NCBI GenBank assembly: GCA_026196045.1
Contig: JAPHRJ010000022.1
Location: 1 to 61,196 of the forward strand
Source: Gammaproteobacteria bacterium
GTDB lineage: Bacteria; Pseudomonadota; Gammaproteobacteria; UBA6429; Thiohalophilaceae
Direction: 5' to 3'
Length of the DNA: 61,196 nt
Shown in pieces: positions 59,868-61,196 of this stretch. The notes under the pieces were generated by a model that saw only the letters and a program-made list of their open reading frames with translations, searched no databases and was not told the origin of the DNA. The position numbers and the translations under genes are program-made. Numbering within the stretch: position 1 is the first letter of the stretch; each line of letters opens with the position of its first letter.

Positions 59868-60278
59868 CTATTTGGTTCTACCGGGCTCAAACTCTTCATA
59901 CTGAGGTATGTCACCAGCAATCTCTTCCCAGTTAGCTTTTGATCCAACAAAGATATGGGCTTTGGGACGCTCACTAATATCGGACTCAATAGTACCGAGG
60001 CGAATACGAACCACATCGGGTTCTGATTTTTTCACGCTCATGATGGGTGAGCCACAGTGTTTACAGAAATACTTTGTCTGATCCGAATTCGCAGCATAGC
60101 CTGTTAGTTCACTGTCACCACTAATGAACTTAAAGCTACCTTTTTCCACATTGCCATTAGTTGCAAATGCACTGCCCTGCACTTTGCGACACTCAGAACA
60201 ATGACAGCAGACGATGTCTTTAATCTCACCGCTTATCTCAAATCGAACTTTGCCACACAGGCAGCTTCCCTTATACAT
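59868..60278 (-). CDS. GFA/CENP-V family zinc protein
   Basis: 136 residues. Zinc-binding cysteines in SCLCGKVRFEISG, CCHCSECRK and CKHCGSPI, the pattern of glutathione-dependent formaldehyde-activating enzyme (GFA) family. Whether it acts on formaldehyde adducts is not known; most members have no defined reaction. Convergent with rssA. Confidence 0.85.
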   Translation of the reverse strand: MYKGSCLCGKVRFEISGEIKDIVCCHCSECRKVQGSAFATNGNVEKGSFKFISGDSELTGYAANSDQTKYFCKHCGSPIMSVKKSEPDVVRIRLGTIESDISERPKAHIFVGSKANWEEIAGDIPQYEEFEPGRTK

Positions 60279-60416
60279 GTCTACTCCCAGTCAGTTCTTA
60301 ATAACCACATAATAACTAAAATCAATAATACACTGATTAACCATATGGTTGAGTTTAATTATATCCTCGTTACACTCGGATTAAATACATTAAGGTTTTA
60401 AAACAAGGACGCTATC

Positions 60417-60761
60417 ATGAATGAACTTAGTCAGGCCAGTTGTGAGGCCTGTCGTGCTGATGCTCCTAAAGTCTCTGCTGACGAACTTAAGGAATTGCTC
60501 AGCAAGATCCCGGACTGGAACATCGAAGTACGGGACAATATCATGCAACTGGAAAAAGCCTTTAGTTTTAATAACTTTGTTGATGCCATCGCCTTTACCA
60601 ATAAAGTGGGTGAGATTGCAGAGGCCGAGGGTCATCATCCCTCACTATTAACCGAGTGGGGTAAGGTCACTGTGACCTGGTGGTCACATAAAATCAAAGG
60701 CCTGCATCGTAATGACTTTATTATGGCGGCAAAGACTAATGAAGTTTTCAGCAATACATAA
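60417..60761 (+). CDS. phhB: 4a-hydroxytetrahydrobiopterin dehydratase (PhhB/PCD)
   Basis: 114 residues. The PCD fold with [36 protein letters not shown], the HHP catalytic motif and later His. Recycles pterin for phenylalanine hydroxylase, though no phhA is in the window. AAGGA before the ATG supports the start. Confidence 0.92.
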   Translation: MNELSQASCEACRADAPKVSADELKELLSKIPDWNIEVRDNIMQLEKAFSFNNFVDAIAFTNKVGEIAEAEGHHPSLLTEWGKVTVTWWSHKIKGLHRNDFIMAAKTNEVFSNT

Positions 60762-60820
60762 TATGCATAACTGCTTTTCTATATTGATGTTTCAAATGAC
60801 CCATAATATTTAAATTTCTT

Positions 60821-61196
60821 GTTCGTGGTGAGTCCTGTCCTGAGCCTGTCGAAGGGGTGTCGAACCATGACCGGCAAACCTCCGCGTCTGATTTTATTTC
60901 ATGATCGGTATTCATCCTTCGACAACGCTCAGGACGAACGGTGTTATTTTATTGGTGTTCATTCGACCGTGCTCAGAACGAACGGGGTTATTTTATTGTT
61001 GTTCATTCGACTGTGCTCAGAACGAACGGGGTTATTTTATTGATATTCATTTTTTATCTGGCACAGCCCATGATGCTCGATTTTTTACTTCCGTTCGTGG
61101 TGAGTCCTGTCCTGAGCCTGTCGAAGGGGTGTCGAACCATGAACGGCAAACCTCCGCGTCTGATTTTATTTCATGATCGGTATTCATCCTTCGACA
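60821..61196 (+). repeat. 104-bp direct repeat pair
   Basis: Copies 60821-60924 and 61093-61196 differ at one position (C to A). Each contains CCTGAGCCTGTCGAAGG, a core seen in many bacterial intergenic repeats. The window ends at the last base of the second copy, so more copies may follow. Confidence 0.95.
60927..61051 (+). repeat. 44-bp tandem repeat (2.8 copies)
   Basis: Units 60927-60970 and 60971-61014, with a partial third to about 61051: GCTCAG-ACGAACGG-GTTATT, TTATTG--TTCATTCGAC. A few bases differ between units. Lies between the 104-bp repeats. Confidence 0.85.

Larger units (their letters stand above)
60762..61196. other. Gene-free repeat stretch at the right edge
   Basis: Two near-identical 104-base copies flank a 44-base tandem. 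Short ORFs in the repeats are not called. Confidence 0.75.

Noticed and set aside
60927-61051. 44-bp tandem as a CRISPR array
   Set aside because: Units are contiguous with no distinct spacers and no cas genes.
60819-61176. Short frames within the right-edge repeats
   Set aside because: They simply translate the repeat units and have no ribosome site.

Overview
The window reads as the chromosome of a free-living gammaproteobacterium outside the Enterobacterales. The evidence is gene order: dusB-fis-purH, fxsA-groES-groEL, aroQ-accB-accC-prmA, glnE-ilvE next to a waa (LPS core) cluster as in Pseudomonas, and a pcm-rhodanese-tolC run. A CIRCE/HrcA-type operator on groESL and an NO-linked nnrS gene with an FNR/Dnr-type box argue against an enteric organism. 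I cannot name the genus from sequence alone.

Layout. 1-9.2 kb: a partial degenerate GGDEF gene, nnrS, an ABC-F ATPase, a DUF1631 protein, a peroxiredoxin-glutaredoxin fusion under a textbook OxyR site, cheV and a cold-shock gene. 9.4-14.6 kb: thiC behind a TPP riboswitch, then pcm-like, rhodanese, tolC-like and isochorismatase genes. 14.6-36.4 kb: a large LPS inner/outer core locus. It opens with a single-polypeptide LpxL-WaaA fusion and continues with kdkA/opsX, five GT9 heptosyltransferases in all, GT2 and GT4 enzymes and a WaaL-type ligase. It closes with an hldE-to-waaF operon that has an FAD oxidoreductase and an aldo/keto reductase inserted, then a zf-CHCC protein, ilvE and glnE. 36.6-41.7 kb: a glycosyltransferase-like gene, a sugar C-methyltransferase-like gene, groESL and fxsA. 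41.7-55.8 kb: housekeeping genes, including a dsbD with a duplicated N-terminal domain, accBC, prmA, a GAF-GGDEF-EAL protein and dusB-fis-purH.

55.8-61.2 kb is accessory. It holds palindromic repeat modules, four small same-strand orphan ORFs (one a T4 endonuclease V-like/DUF1722 fusion), then rssA-like, GFA-family and phhB genes and a 104-bp direct repeat at the right edge.

How the genes work together. The core locus encodes most of a path from lipid IVA to ligated LPS: Kdo transfer and late acylation (fusion), Kdo phosphorylation (KdkA), heptose I (OpsX), heptose supply (HldE), heptose II (WaaF), outer sugars (GT2/GT4/GT9) and polymer ligation (WaaL-type). Stress control is readable in the DNA: NO/anaerobic (FNR/Dnr box), peroxide (OxyR), heat (CIRCE) and thiamine (TPP riboswitch). 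The best candidates for something new are the endonuclease V-DUF1722 fusion, the LpxL-WaaA fusion, the duplicated DsbD alpha domain and a double-hairpin repeat family with a compensatory base change.
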